A stretch of DNA of 64,000 nucleotides from Gammaproteobacteria bacterium MOLA455 (GCA_000511875.1 AZIN01000001.1:689332-753331); one strand, 5' to 3'. Positions 26,117 to 38,520 are shown, counted from the stretch's first letter. The notes: generated from the letters alone by a model not told the origin. Numbers and translations are program-made.

Positions 26117-28651
26117 CTAGAATTTATAAGCCACATTAACGCCCCAAGTCCGAGGACGATCCTGCTTGTAACTATTGAAGTTAGTGGGGTTATTGAAGTC
26201 TTGCTCATTGGTGAGATTTCTACCAAATAACTCAGCCGTGAATGACTCCCAATTTAGCCCTAAGCGCATATTTATATGGGTGAGGGTATCGGATTCTGCC
26301 CGTCGATTATTTGATGCGGTTTCGACACTTCCATCTTGCACATTGTAGTCAAGTGCTGTAAATCCTGCGCTATTTAGAGGGCCCTCAAAGTCAAATCTTG
26401 TGCTAAACGCAACACTGTATTTTGGCGCATAATCAATCGGGTCGCCGACGTCATTGTTACTGACTGTACTGACTTTAACAAATTCTGTATCCATATAGTG
26501 TCCACTAAAGCCCACAGAAAAATGCTCTGAAACGCTAAACTGTGCAGACCATTCAACACCCTGCATTTCAGCTTCCCCAGGATTAATCACCACCACACGT
26601 GTAGGAAGTCGCTGCGATGGATCCGAAGCTTGTATGTCTTCATATTGACTGTAGAAAAGCGCAGCTTCGGCTTGCAGCCTCCCCTCAAGCATCAAGGCCT
26701 TGGTACCTACTTCGTAGGTTCTCACTGTTTCTGGTTGGTAGTTTTCCGCGTCAGGTAGAGAGTTAAAACCTCCACTACGGAACCCTTCAGCAATACGGAC
26801 ATAGACAGATGCATCGTTGCTCAATGCGAAGGAAGCGCCAATTGTCGGACTCACATGATCAAAAGTCGCGCTTTTCTCGGCAGCATAAAAGTTCCCATTA
26901 ATGGCTCGGTCATCCTCAAAATATCGGGCACCAACAGTAAGCGTCAACTGCTGACTGAGGTGGTAATCAACGCTCGCAAAAAGAGCTATTGACTCCGAGG
27001 TTTCTCTCTCGTCAAAAGAGCCGAAAGAACCACCAGCGCCTTCGACATAGAAGCCGAAATCTTCAGCTCCTACCTCCGAATCAATATCGCTATAGAATGC
27101 ACCAACAACCCAATCCAGTTGTTTGTTATCAGTAACACCTTGCAGTCGAATTTCTTGTGTAAATCCGCCTATATCAACAAAACTTCCAATTACAGCAAGA
27201 CCAGAATTTGACAGAGGATCTTGATTGACGCTTGATGAGGAATTAAAGGGGTCTGTTCCAAATTCAATTTTCGAGGTAGAACTGGTCAACGATGCGAAGC
27301 CCAAATCATAATTCAGTGTTATGTTATAGATATCACTGTAAGTGCTGATCTCGGTGCTAAGCAGAGGTAGGCCATTGCGTTCCACCTGGCGCCAAAACGG
27401 GTTGTCCTGACTATCTTTTATATTGCCAAAGCCTTGAGCTCCTGCATCGTCTCGAGTACGCAATACCATAGCACTGACCATTAGATCATCTGATGCCTGC
27501 CACAAACCTTTAATGCGAATATAAGATGTCTCCACATCATTAATATCTTCTTTGTTTGCATCAGGTTGGTCTATCCAGCCACCCACGTCCTTATAGCTAG
27601 CGGCAACACGAAAAGCCAAGGTATCGTCAATCACGGGAATATTGGTAATCGCGCTGACCTCACTGCTGGTATCGCCATCTTGTGTTGTGTAAAAAGAAGA
27701 GCCGATTTCACCATTGATACCGTCAAAGCTTGGATCCTTGGTCAGCAGTCGAACCGTACCGCCAGTGGAACCTTGTCCGTAGAGCGTACCCTGTGGTCCA
27801 CGTAAGACTTCTACTCGCTGAATATCAAGCATCTGCAGATTAGGCTGGTACTGAGGGCTTAGGCTCACCGGTATTTCATCAAGGTAAACGCCCACCAGCG
27901 CTGAGCTGCCTCGGACGTTACTGACACCTCTAATGACAAACCTTTTTTCCGATTCACTAGTGCTTCGGATTGATAAGTTAGGTACGGCATAGACCAGCTT
28001 ATCGATACCGTCAATGCCCATGTTTTTTAGCTTTTCATCATCTAAGGTGGCAATACTAATCGGCACATCAATCAACCTCTGCTCCCGCTTCTGCGCCGTA
28101 ACCACAACCTCCTCCAACAACCAATCCATCCCCTCACTACTACCTACTTCTTCAGCCAAGCCAAGAGACGAACCTCCAGCCCCCATAAAAAAACCAACCG
28201 TCGCCGCCAAAATCTTCTTCTTACTATTCATCTCATTCCCCTGATTATTTTGAGTAATAACCAGATGCGCCCTGCTCTTAAATTCGGCCTTTAAACCAGA
28301 ACCCCTAAGTAAAATTCTGATGCCTTCTTGCGGTGTGAATTCACCCTTCAGCTGATTGGTCTGGTAGGTTTTCACCAGCTTGTGCTGGTAAACCACCGAT
28401 ATGTCAGCTTGCTTGCCAAATAAAAGCAGCGCAGCATCTGCTTGTTGGCTGGGAATATTGAAGGGTAAGGGTCTGCTTTCTGCGGCGGTCCATGCTGAAT
28501 GAAACAAGATGGCTATGCCTAGAAAAACACTCTGCCATTGCATCGGCTTGTTGCGCTTAACCCTCACCAGAAAATCCCGGCCTGCACTCTGCCCAAGCCG
28601 CAATAAAACGGCGACTTTGCGTAGCGCATACCTTGTTGACCAGTGACACAT
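26117..28651 (-). CDS. STN-domain TonB-dependent receptor, module B
   Basis: An 844-residue transducer-type outer-membrane receptor. From the first start there is an unusual 36-residue basic leader before a signal peptide (MQWQSVFLGIAILFHSAW), then the STN domain (about 62-133), a second signal peptide starting MNSKKKILAATVGF at residue 141, the plug (EEVVVTAQKREQRLIDVPIS, VEVLRGPQGTLYGQGSTGGT) and the barrel, ending in RPRTWGVNVAYKF. As in receptor A, the internal ATG (28231) has a strong ribosome-binding site. The true first start could be 28651 or 28543; neither has a strong site. It sits between fecR and the S9-like gene. The ligand is unknown. Confidence 0.92.
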   Translation of the reverse strand: MCHWSTRYALRKVAVLLRLGQSAGRDFLVRVKRNKPMQWQSVFLGIAILFHSAWTAAESRPLPFNIPSQQADAALLLFGKQADISVVYQHKLVKTYQTNQLKGEFTPQEGIRILLRGSGLKAEFKSRAHLVITQNNQGNEMNSKKKILAATVGFFMGAGGSSLGLAEEVGSSEGMDWLLEEVVVTAQKREQRLIDVPISIATLDDEKLKNMGIDGIDKLVYAVPNLSIRSTSESEKRFVIRGVSNVRGSSALVGVYLDEIPVSLSPQYQPNLQMLDIQRVEVLRGPQGTLYGQGSTGGTVRLLTKDPSFDGINGEIGSSFYTTQDGDTSSEVSAITNIPVIDDTLAFRVAASYKDVGGWIDQPDANKEDINDVETSYIRIKGLWQASDDLMVSAMVLRTRDDAGAQGFGNIKDSQDNPFWRQVERNGLPLLSTEISTYSDIYNITLNYDLGFASLTSSTSKIEFGTDPFNSSSSVNQDPLSNSGLAVIGSFVDIGGFTQEIRLQGVTDNKQLDWVVGAFYSDIDSEVGAEDFGFYVEGAGGSFGSFDERETSESIALFASVDYHLSQQLTLTVGARYFEDDRAINGNFYAAEKSATFDHVSPTIGASFALSNDASVYVRIAEGFRSGGFNSLPDAENYQPETVRTYEVGTKALMLEGRLQAEAALFYSQYEDIQASDPSQRLPTRVVVINPGEAEMQGVEWSAQFSVSEHFSVGFSGHYMDTEFVKVSTVSNNDVGDPIDYAPKYSVAFSTRFDFEGPLNSAGFTALDYNVQDGSVETASNNRRAESDTLTHINMRLGLNWESFTAELFGRNLTNEQDFNNPTNFNSYKQDRPRTWGVNVAYKF
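28232..28242 (-). promoter_or_regulatory. Strong internal ribosome-binding site in receptor B
   Basis: The minus strand reads AGGGGAATGAG just before the in-frame ATG at 28231, which begins a second complete signal peptide. It is better than any site before the two possible upstream starts, so the STN-less receptor may be the main product. Confidence 0.6.
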
Positions 28652-28711
28652 AATTTTCCATTACTTATTTTTTGATTAATTTCACTTTTTATTGCGGCCG
28701 CTTGTGCTGGC

Positions 28712-29872
28712 TTATTTTTTGGCGGACAACTGAATGTCTTTTTCGGTTAAATAGGTGATCTTTATATTCATCACTTCGGCCAATGAGCTCAGCAGGTTGT
28801 CTATGTCATCGGTTTTATAACGGCCACCCACTTGCAGTGACTTCAATGAGGCATCGGCGATAGTCAGTCGTTTGTCGGTGTACCGTGAAATCTCTGCAAC
28901 GGCCTGGGCCAGGGTTTCTCCCTTAAACACCAGCGAGCCTTTTTGCCAGGCGAGCTTGCGAAGCAAGGCTTCTTCCTCGGTGGGAATCGCTTCCACTAAT
29001 TCACTGGCATCGCTGTATTGCACGCGCTGCCCGGCATCCATAAGGCGTTGCGACAAGGGGTGCTGGTCTGTCAGTGGCTGCTCGTAGGGCTCGGTGTATC
29101 GACTGCGCACCTTCACGCGGCCTTCCGTGACAATCACATCCACCAAACCCACATCACTGGTCTCTGAAAGGCGCACGTTAAAGGCGGTGCCAACGGCCCG
29201 CACCAGGCCCTGACCGGCATAGACAACAAAGGGTTGCTGGGTGTTTTTTGCCACTTCAAAATTGGCTTCGCCCTGCAATAGGCTTACTTTGCGCTGCTTG
29301 TCGGTATAACTCACCTGCACTTGGGTGTTGGTGTTTAGGGTGATCACTGATCCGTCTGACAAGACCTGCCGCTGGGTTTCACCCACGGCGGTGATATAGA
29401 CACCAGACGAGGCCGCGGGATCAAACAGTGAGGACTGCCACCCCGCCAACACCACCACGAACATCAGCGAAAAGGCCAGCACTGGCTGCCATTGCGGTAG
29501 CCATTTTGTGGCAAAGCCCGCGTGGGGTTGTTTGGTATTTGAGTGGCCTGTGCGGCCTAGGTTGTTGTCCGTCAGGGGGAATAAGGTGGCCAGTTTGTTG
29601 AGCGCGGCCATGCCGTCCCACTGTTTGGCCAGGCGGGTGAGGTAGTCGCGGTGGTAGTCACTGCGGCGCAGCCAGGCTTTTAGCTCGCGGGTTTCTTCCG
29701 GGCTGAGTTGCCGCCCGTCGAGGCGAACTAACCAAAGCCCGGCTTGGTCTTCAATGCTTTCTTTCAGCGTTTCCATGTTTTTTGTCCCCGTGTCGATGTC
29801 GGCCGAGTCGCTGCTGGCCTTATCGATGCCACTTGTGGGCGATGATGTTTCCTTGTTTCTTGAGGTCGTCAT
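28712..29872 (-). CDS. FecR family anti-sigma/sigma regulator, module B
   Basis: A 386-residue inner-membrane regulator. The cytoplasmic domain (about 38-90, AGLWLVRLDGRQLSPEETRE) is followed by a membrane segment near 130-150 (VLAFSLMFVVVLAGW), the FecR domain (VYITAVGETQRQVLSDGSVI, then ANFEVAKNTQQPFVVYAGQG) and a C-terminal STN-like domain (LVFKGETLAQAVAEISRYTD). The N-terminal 35 residues are Ser/Thr/Asp-rich and likely disordered. It follows the sigma gene by 44 bases and precedes the receptor by 60 bases. Confidence 0.9.
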   Translation of the reverse strand: MTTSRNKETSSPTSGIDKASSDSADIDTGTKNMETLKESIEDQAGLWLVRLDGRQLSPEETRELKAWLRRSDYHRDYLTRLAKQWDGMAALNKLATLFPLTDNNLGRTGHSNTKQPHAGFATKWLPQWQPVLAFSLMFVVVLAGWQSSLFDPAASSGVYITAVGETQRQVLSDGSVITLNTNTQVQVSYTDKQRKVSLLQGEANFEVAKNTQQPFVVYAGQGLVRAVGTAFNVRLSETSDVGLVDVIVTEGRVKVRSRYTEPYEQPLTDQHPLSQRLMDAGQRVQYSDASELVEAIPTEEEALLRKLAWQKGSLVFKGETLAQAVAEISRYTDKRLTIADASLKSLQVGGRYKTDDIDNLLSSLAEVMNIKITYLTEKDIQLSAKK

Positions 29873-29916
29873 AATGGCGCCTGTCTATCAGTCTTTAGTT
29901 TGTTCATAACCGGGCG

Positions 29917-30492
29917 CTACAGCTTCGCGCCGCGTCTCTGATTGCGTTTGAATAGTTCACCGCAGTCATCGTTGCTTTGTTTGCGCATGTAGCGTTCACA
30001 GCGCACCACGCCTTTGGCCAGGTGCATTTCTACGGTGTTGACGCTAATGCCCATGCGCTGGGCGATTTCTGCCTGGCTAAAGCCATACACACGGCGCAGC
30101 ACAAAGGCTTGCTGGCAGCGCTTGGGCAGTTCCACCAGCGATTCACAAAACAGCTCAAATCGCTCTTTGGATTCGTAGTCTTGTTCAAGGGTGGGGCTTA
30201 GGGCGATATCTGATTCGGTCATGAGCTCACCCAGGGCGTCGGTGAGCTTGTTTTCATGTTTGCTGAGTTTGTTCAGGGCCACATTGCGGGCGGTGCGAAA
30301 CAGGTAGGCGTCGATGGACTGAATGGTTCTGTCGCCTTGCGCCTCCAGCACTTTGACAAAGGCTTCTTGCACGACATCTTCTATTTCGTGGGGTTTGCGG
30401 AAATAGCGGGATGTGTAGCGCATAAGAGAGCCGCGCAGCCGCTGGTAGGTCGCCGCCATGGACTTTTTCTGGTTCGTTTCATCTGTCTGCAT
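29917..30492 (-). CDS. ECF RNA polymerase sigma factor, FecI-like, module B
   Basis: A sigma factor of about 191 residues with region 2 in HEIEDVVQEAFVKVLEA and IDAYLFRTARNVALN and region 4 in FSQAEIAQRMGISVNTVEMH. I placed the start at the ATG at 30492 (MQTDETNQKKSM); a GTG at 30531 would add 13 residues, and neither has a strong ribosome-binding site. It heads module B: fecR, receptor, S9-like gene, transporter and enzymes follow in the same direction. The shared 41-base element lies about 300 bases upstream. Confidence 0.9.
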   Translation of the reverse strand: MQTDETNQKKSMAATYQRLRGSLMRYTSRYFRKPHEIEDVVQEAFVKVLEAQGDRTIQSIDAYLFRTARNVALNKLSKHENKLTDALGELMTESDIALSPTLEQDYESKERFELFCESLVELPKRCQQAFVLRRVYGFSQAEIAQRMGISVNTVEMHLAKGVVRCERYMRKQSNDDCGELFKRNQRRGAKL

Positions 30493-30798
30493 AAACGTCT
30501 CGGTATGTTTTACGAGGCAATGACGGATCACCCTAGATACCTGACAGTTGACTTAGGAAATTCCACTACTGTTTTTTGGTGGTGCAGTACTGGCCGCGGA
30601 TTTAAGTCATTTTTAACATCCATGGTGCCTACAGGGAGTTTTCAATTTGCCTTGATTGCCGCGTTGATATTTTCACTCAACACAGTTCTGGCCAAATCAA
30701 ACCTAGAATTGTGGGCAGCACAGATTGGTTGTTGCGCGTCGCTATATTGAATTGGCGACATCAGGGGGCAAAACATATCTTGCTGGGCAATAAGTGCT

Positions 30799-30839
30799 TG
30801 TTCTTTATTTATAGTAGACCCTGCCAGTGGAATAGAGAC
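30799..30839 (-). promoter_or_regulatory. Putative sigma-gene promoter, copy B of the shared 41-bp element
   Basis: It matches copy A (17435-17475) at 34 of 41 bases with no gaps, including GGTCTACTATAAATA and the outer GTCTCTA on the minus strand. If it is the promoter, the sigma message has a leader of roughly 270-310 bases, much longer than in module A. Confidence 0.55.
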
Positions 30840-30863
30840 GAAACTTTCCCAACGTGCATTTGC

Positions 30864-30891
30864 TTTTGGCTTTTGGCTCTTGGCTCTTGGC
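30864..30891. repeat. Four-copy 7-bp tandem repeat
   Basis: TTTTGGC, TTTTGGC, TCTTGGC, TCTTGGC in a row. It lies between the shared promoter element and the hydrolase stop codon. A short minisatellite of this kind can vary in copy number. Confidence 0.7.
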
Positions 30892-30980
30892 CCAGATTCC
30901 GCACCCTGCCACAGCACCAGCCTCCTATAAGGCGCGCGAGTGCCGTGGCAAAAACCGCTCATGGTTAGGTGTGGGTTTAC

Positions 30981-32375
30981 TCAAGCCCGTCGATACAGAT
31001 AGCGATCGTAGGTTACATAATCAATCTTGCCTGTGGTCTTGTTGCGAACAAACGTCAGCAGATTTTTATTGTCTGCACGCAGCGAATAACGAGCGAACTG
31101 CAACTGATCAATGTCTTTTGCCAGCAATGCAAAACTGGTGGCGCCGTCATCTATTTGTGCATCGACCCAGGCCATACCGTTTTTTCGCGATAGGGTCAGG
31201 GAATACATATTGTGGGGTGACTTGTAGGTCCCCACGATGGCATCAAGGGCATGCATGATTTTTAAATCTTCAATAACTGCACTAGGGTCCTGATTCAACA
31301 GATTTGCTACCACTGCGTCAGCGACTGTGGCGCAGAGTCCTGTTGAGGCGTTTTCAGCTACTGACACGGCCAGATTTAATTCCGGTATCAGCATAAGGTG
31401 TGAGCTGCTGGTTAACATGGCGCCACCATGATGAATAACGGTATGGGGCATTTGCTGGGTTTCATCGTCCTTGGACCAACCCAGGCAGTACTGGGGATCT
31501 GCGCCACGGCCGTAGACTGTGGATATCTGCGGGGCAAACAACTGCGCCACAGATTCCGGCGAGAGCAACTGGCGGCCCTTAAACTCACCGCTGTTAAGCA
31601 GGCACAATGCGTAGTTAGCCATTTCAGTCATGGAGGTATAAATGCCCCCCGGTGCCTGCACATTGCCGCCAATTGGCACTTGACTGGCCATGGCATGGGC
31701 TGTGCCGTCACGGTTTTCGAATCTGTAACCGGTCATGACATTGCCCTGTGGGTCATTGTTGAGGGCCTGCTGGGTTAGGGCTGCGCGATTCATCTCTAGC
31801 GGCTGCAGTATCTCCTGATGCAAAAATGCTTCAAAGGTTAGACCCGACAGGTCTTCGATAATAAACGCTAGGCAGCTGTACATATCGTTGTTGTAAAAGA
31901 ATTTTTCGCCCGGCTTGTAAACAATAAAATCGGCGGCATCGCCTAGATGGGCAATGAACTCTTCACGGGTTTCGGCGGGATACAGACAGCTAAAATCATC
32001 GAAGGTGTGGGTGAACGCTTTGCCCCCAGCATCCATGGTTGGAATACCGGTGCTATGGGACAGCATATGCCTAATTTGAATATCTGGGCGCTCGGCAAAA
32101 AGTGGATAATTCAAATAGTCGGCTACGCTGTCGTCGAGCCGCAACTTGCCCGCCTCTTGTAATTTTAAAATGGCAAAAGCGGTAAATGACTTTGTGATGC
32201 TGCCAATACCTATGAGTGTGTTTTCGGTCATGGGCGAAAAGGATTTCAAGTCTCGAGAGCCATAGCCTTTGGCATAGACGACTTGATCGTTGTGCACAAT
32301 ACTCAGTGCCAGACCAGGTGTGTTTTTACTGCGCATGAGCGTGCGAATGGTTTTATCCAGCGAAGCGAAATTCAT
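30981..32375 (-). CDS. SxxK serine hydrolase (class C beta-lactamase fold), third copy
   Basis: A 464-residue serine hydrolase with SITK at 59-62, YNN at 161-163 and HHGG near 316, so its catalytic set is complete. The C-terminal 100 residues (IVGTYKSPHNMYSLTLSRKN) form an accessory beta domain. No signal peptide is seen. AAGGA precedes the start. It lies upstream of module B in the same direction but is separated from the sigma gene by a 450-base control region, so it is probably a separate unit, perhaps under the same signal. It is the third hydrolase of this fold within 27 kb. Confidence 0.87.
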   Translation of the reverse strand: MNFASLDKTIRTLMRSKNTPGLALSIVHNDQVVYAKGYGSRDLKSFSPMTENTLIGIGSITKSFTAFAILKLQEAGKLRLDDSVADYLNYPLFAERPDIQIRHMLSHSTGIPTMDAGGKAFTHTFDDFSCLYPAETREEFIAHLGDAADFIVYKPGEKFFYNNDMYSCLAFIIEDLSGLTFEAFLHQEILQPLEMNRAALTQQALNNDPQGNVMTGYRFENRDGTAHAMASQVPIGGNVQAPGGIYTSMTEMANYALCLLNSGEFKGRQLLSPESVAQLFAPQISTVYGRGADPQYCLGWSKDDETQQMPHTVIHHGGAMLTSSSHLMLIPELNLAVSVAENASTGLCATVADAVVANLLNQDPSAVIEDLKIMHALDAIVGTYKSPHNMYSLTLSRKNGMAWVDAQIDDGATSFALLAKDIDQLQFARYSLRADNKNLLTFVRNKTTGKIDYVTYDRYLYRRA

Positions 32376-32892
32376 TGAGTTGTCCTTAATATAAACAGTT
32401 TATTAATCTAATAGGGCCGCCGTTAAAAGCTTGGGGGGCGAGGAGGCGGCGCGGGAGATAACGGGCGATTTAGAATAGTTAAAACACATCGGAGGCCTGG
32501 CTGTTATTAACGCTCTGGCTGTTATTAACGCTCTGGCAGTTGTGCAAGCCCGGCTACCAAGATATAAGACCCAATAGCTGACAAAAACCCTACCCTGGGC
32601 CAGAAAAAATCCTTGAACTGCAGTTATAGTTTGCATCTAGGCGTTGATGATATTCAGCTGAGCCTGAGGCTGTGCAGCAAGCGGTTTAAGCAAGCCTGAG
32701 ACAAACAGCGCGAAGACTATGCCAAGTGACACTGTTTAAGGGTTGGATCATCTGGGTTTTGAAATGCCTGCTGATAAAGTAGTTTGGCCGTCAATGTACT
32801 GCTTAACTCTTATTCTGCGCCTGTAAGCTCAAATCTAAGTTATTGAGGCCAATATGGGTCAAGATGCGCTCTGTTTAGGAGCGAGGTATTCC
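32376..32892. other. Divergent intergenic stretch before the GH3 gene
   Basis: About 500 bases between the divergent hydrolase and beta-glucosidase genes. It contains an 18-base tandem repeat at 32497-32540. Promoters for both genes must lie here, but I could not point to a convincing -35/-10 pair. No coding signal is evident. Confidence 0.4.
32497..32540. repeat. 18-bp tandem repeat, two full copies plus a partial
   Basis: CTGGCTGTTATTAACGCT occurs twice head to tail, followed by a degenerate third beginning CTGGCAGT. It lies about 120 bases upstream of the serine hydrolase start and 350 bases upstream of the GH3 gene. Confidence 0.75.
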
Positions 32893-35751
<2,859 letters not shown>

Positions 35752-35913
35752 TAGTGGTAATAATATGAGGCTTTGTCGAACTCAGGGGTGGGCTCGACGT
35801 TGGTTGCGCCAGCAAGAATGGTATTAGAGGGGCAGTGATGAATGAATAACTCGAAATACAAAAACAATTGAAAAACCCTGCGAGAACGTTTTTTTGAATC
35901 TCAGGTAAATATT

Positions 35914-36225
35914 TTAGCTTAGCCGCTCAGCCAAATGATTCACCATATCTCTTTTCTCGTGGATCATTCCGATAACTACGGGCTTTTCAGCGGTATCAAC
36001 AACATAGAATATATAGTGATACCTATATCTGGTGACTAGTAACTGGGGAAAACGTCTAGAAAAATGTCGACCAACGGACTTATTTCCAGACAGGTCATTA
36101 AACGTTTTGACCAGCCCTTTCCGGTAGGTCTTTAAAGTGCTGGCGCCCCAACTGCTAAGTGTATAGCGCGCCACTTCTCGCAAGTCTTTTTCCGCATCTC
36201 TAGTTAACTTATACAGCTTACCCAT
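35914..36225 (-). CDS. ParE/RelE-type toxin
   Basis: A 103-residue toxin of the ParE/RelE fold. It opens GKLYKLTRDAEKDLREVARYT, has the central Arg-rich RHFSRRFPQLLVTRYRYHY and ends with VIGMIHEKRDMVNHLAERL, the usual ParE layout. ParE toxins attack DNA gyrase, RelE-like ones mRNA; sequence alone does not decide. It lies 10 bases after the antitoxin gene. It looks intact. Confidence 0.85.
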   Translation of the reverse strand: MGKLYKLTRDAEKDLREVARYTLSSWGASTLKTYRKGLVKTFNDLSGNKSVGRHFSRRFPQLLVTRYRYHYIFYVVDTAEKPVVIGMIHEKRDMVNHLAERLS

Positions 36226-36235
36226 CCTGGGATTA

Positions 36236-36472
36236 TTACTCCTTCTCTACCTCAGCAAAAATATCATCCACAGATTTTTCCGAAAACTCCCCTTTGCTCG
36301 CCGCCTCTACTCGCGGCTTGAGGAAGCCCTCTAGTTCATACAATGCGGCTTCTTCCGCTAGACCAGGCAGAGATTTTTCCAACACATAGTCTTTGATCGA
36401 TTTACCTTGCAGTGCGGCAGATGCTTTGAGGCGCTGATGTTGCTCGGGTGAAATTTCAATAGAAAGACGCAT
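36236..36472 (-). CDS. Antitoxin of the ParDE-like pair (ribbon-helix-helix)
   Basis: A 78-residue protein with an N-terminal ribbon-helix-helix DNA-binding pattern, MRLSIEISPEQHQRLKASAA, and an acidic C-terminal tail (FSEKSVDDIFAEVEKE) that would wrap the toxin. I started at the ATG at 36472; a TTG upstream would add four residues. It comes first in the toxin-antitoxin operon and would repress it. The operator is expected just upstream, where I see no clear palindrome. Confidence 0.82.
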   Translation of the reverse strand: MRLSIEISPEQHQRLKASAALQGKSIKDYVLEKSLPGLAEEAALYELEGFLKPRVEAASKGEFSEKSVDDIFAEVEKE

Positions 36473-36601
36473 TCTCAATCTCAACGTTTGTTAGTGATGG
36501 CTAAAGATTAGGCTGAGAACAACAACTTGTCAATTTGTTACAAATGTTGTTTTACACTTTTAAGAAGGTCTCCTGCCAATTGGTTGAGGTTCCTCCACTG
36601 C

Positions 36602-36643
36602 GGTCGGGATGGCAGGTTGGGTGGTCGGGATGACAAGTTGGGA
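36602..36643. repeat. 21-bp tandem repeat, two imperfect copies
   Basis: GGTCGGGATGGCAGGTTGGG(T) is followed directly by GGTCGGGATGACAAGTTGGG(A). It lies in the 200-base gap between recQ and the antitoxin gene. Apart from the repeat I see no feature in this gap. Confidence 0.7.
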
Positions 36644-36684
36644 GGGTCAAAGCAACGGCTTGGCGCTACGGCGATAAGAAGCTC

Positions 36685-38520
36685 TTAATCGCTCTTCTGC
36701 GTCTTCGCATAGCGACAAATTATGTCAATAAAATCTGCGCCATATTTCTCCAACTTGCTGTCACCCACGCCAGTGAGGGTCAACAACTCAGACCCGGACA
36801 TGGGCATGATATCCAACATCTCTTTTAGGGTGGCGTCGTGAAAGATGACATAGGGTGGCACATTGTGCTCTTCCGCCAGATACTTGCGGCACTCGCGCAA
36901 CTCTTCCCACAACTCTTGATCCTCTGGCGCAATCTGCACCTTAGCTGCGGACTTTTTACCGCCAGCTTTAGAGCCTCCTTTTAAGGACGGCGCCTTAATC
37001 TCTTCTTTACGTAAATGCAGCTCTTGCTCGCCCTTCAAAACAGGCCTACAGAGATCAGTGAGCTGCAATGCGCTGTAACCCTCCAGATCCACGCGCAAGA
37101 AACCACGCACCACCAGCTGACGAATCACTGAGCGCCACTGGGCTTCATGGGTGTCGCTGCCAATGCCAAAGGTACTTAACTTTTCGTGCCCATGCTGCAG
37201 CACTTTCTCATTTTCTTTGCCCTGTAACACGTCCATCACATGAACCAGGCCGAAACGCTGGCCGGTGCGATAGACGCAGGACAGCACTTTTTGTGCGGCT
37301 TCGGTGGCGTCCCAGGTCTCTGGGGGCAGCTGACAGTTATCGCAGTTGCCGCATTGATTGGGGGCTTCGTCGGCGAAATAACGCAACAGCACTTTTCGGC
37401 GGCAGCTGGTGACTTCGCAGAGCCCTAACATGGCGTCGAGCTTGTGACGCTCGGCGCGTTTAAATTGCTCTGAGCCGTCGGAGCTCTGAGCCATTTGCTG
37501 AAGGCGTACCACGTCTTGCAGGCCATAGACCATCCAGGCATCAGCGGGCTGGCCATCACGTCCGGCTCGACCGGTTTCCTGATAATAGGCTTCGATGCTT
37601 TTGGGTAGATCTAGGTGAGCGACAAAGCGTACATCCGGTTTGTCGATACCCATACCAAAGGCAATGGTGGCAACAATAATCACAGCCTCTTCTCGAAGAA
37701 AGCGGTTCTGGTGGGTCTGGCGCAGTTGGGCGGGCAACCCGGCGTGATAGGGCAAGGCGTTGTAGCCCTGCTGGCTGAGCCACTCTGCGGTATCTTCAAC
37801 CTTCTTGCGGGACAGGCAGTAGACAATACCCGCTTCGCTTTTGCGATGCTGTAAAAACGCCAGCAGCTGCTTTTTTGGGGTGGTTTTATTGGCGATGGCG
37901 TAGCGAATATTGGGCCGATCAAAACCGCTTATGTAGGCCTTGGCACCGTCTAGAGAGAGGCGTTCAATAATTTCTTTACGGGTGCGAATGTCTGCCGTGG
38001 CAGTCAGTGCTATGCGGGGTATGGCCGAGAAGCGCTCGGCAAGCATACTTAGGGCTAGGTAGTCGGACCTGAAGTCATGGCCCCACTGAGACACGCAGTG
38101 AGCTTCGTCGATGGCAAATAGCGCCAGCCGGCAGCGTCCCAACATATCCAGCACATAGGGCTGAATCAGTCTCTCTGGGGCTATATAGAGCAGATCCAAC
38201 TGCCCTGCTATGAGCTGCTGTTCTATATCATTCTGTTCGCTGCGGGACAGGCTGGAGTTTAAGAACGCCGCCTTGACCCCGAGCTGCTGCATGGCACCCA
38301 CCTGATCTTGCATCAGGGCGATTAGGGGAGAAATAATAATTCCCACGCCATCTCGCAGCAGGGAGGGAATTTGATAACAGAGGGATTTACCACCGCCGGT
38401 GGGCATTAAGACCAGGGTGTTATTGCCTTCAGCAACATGCTCGATAATGTCCGCTTGATGACCGCGAAAGCTGTCATAGCCATACAGGCTGTTGAGAATC
38501 TCTAGTGCTTTTTGGGTCAT
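36685..38520 (-). CDS. recQ: ATP-dependent DNA helicase RecQ
   Basis: A 611-residue 3'-5' helicase acting in recombination and fork repair. All domains are present: Walker [13 protein letters not shown] (about 40-50), DEAH box [19 protein letters not shown], motif [15 protein letters not shown], the RQC zinc site ([15 protein letters not shown], then CGNCDNC), the winged helix and a C-terminal HRDC domain ([20 protein letters not shown]). The Lys-rich segment near 505-525 is a linker. Length equals E. coli RecQ (about 609). A 10-base tandem repeat lies about 120-200 bases upstream of its start, where its promoter should be. Confidence 0.97.
   Translation of the reverse strand: MTQKALEILNSLYGYDSFRGHQADIIEHVAEGNNTLVLMPTGGGKSLCYQIPSLLRDGVGIIISPLIALMQDQVGAMQQLGVKAAFLNSSLSRSEQNDIEQQLIAGQLDLLYIAPERLIQPYVLDMLGRCRLALFAIDEAHCVSQWGHDFRSDYLALSMLAERFSAIPRIALTATADIRTRKEIIERLSLDGAKAYISGFDRPNIRYAIANKTTPKKQLLAFLQHRKSEAGIVYCLSRKKVEDTAEWLSQQGYNALPYHAGLPAQLRQTHQNRFLREEAVIIVATIAFGMGIDKPDVRFVAHLDLPKSIEAYYQETGRAGRDGQPADAWMVYGLQDVVRLQQMAQSSDGSEQFKRAERHKLDAMLGLCEVTSCRRKVLLRYFADEAPNQCGNCDNCQLPPETWDATEAAQKVLSCVYRTGQRFGLVHVMDVLQGKENEKVLQHGHEKLSTFGIGSDTHEAQWRSVIRQLVVRGFLRVDLEGYSALQLTDLCRPVLKGEQELHLRKEEIKAPSLKGGSKAGGKKSAAKVQIAPEDQELWEELRECRKYLAEEHNVPPYVIFHDATLKEMLDIMPMSGSELLTLTGVGDSKLEKYGADFIDIICRYAKTQKSD

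Larger units (their letters stand above)
30532..30980. other. Control region upstream of sigma gene B
   Basis: About 450 bases between the third serine hydrolase and the sigma gene. It holds copy B of the shared element (30799-30839) and a 7-base tandem repeat (30864-30891). A 44-residue frame on the minus strand from 30776 to 30642 (MFCPLMSPIQYSDAQQPI...) would lie in the transcript leader, but it has no ribosome-binding site and no known family. I see no convincing gene here. Confidence 0.5.

Noticed and set aside
10420-30531. Lasso peptide isopeptidase/uptake locus
   Set aside because: S9 proteins next to FecIR and TonB receptors recall lasso peptide loci, but no precursor peptide, transglutaminase-like or asparagine-synthetase-like maturation genes are present, and the S9 catalytic residues are lost.
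30256-30750. 164-residue plus-strand frame with a hydrophobic end
   Set aside because: It overlaps sigma gene B in antisense for most of its length and has no recognisable domain.
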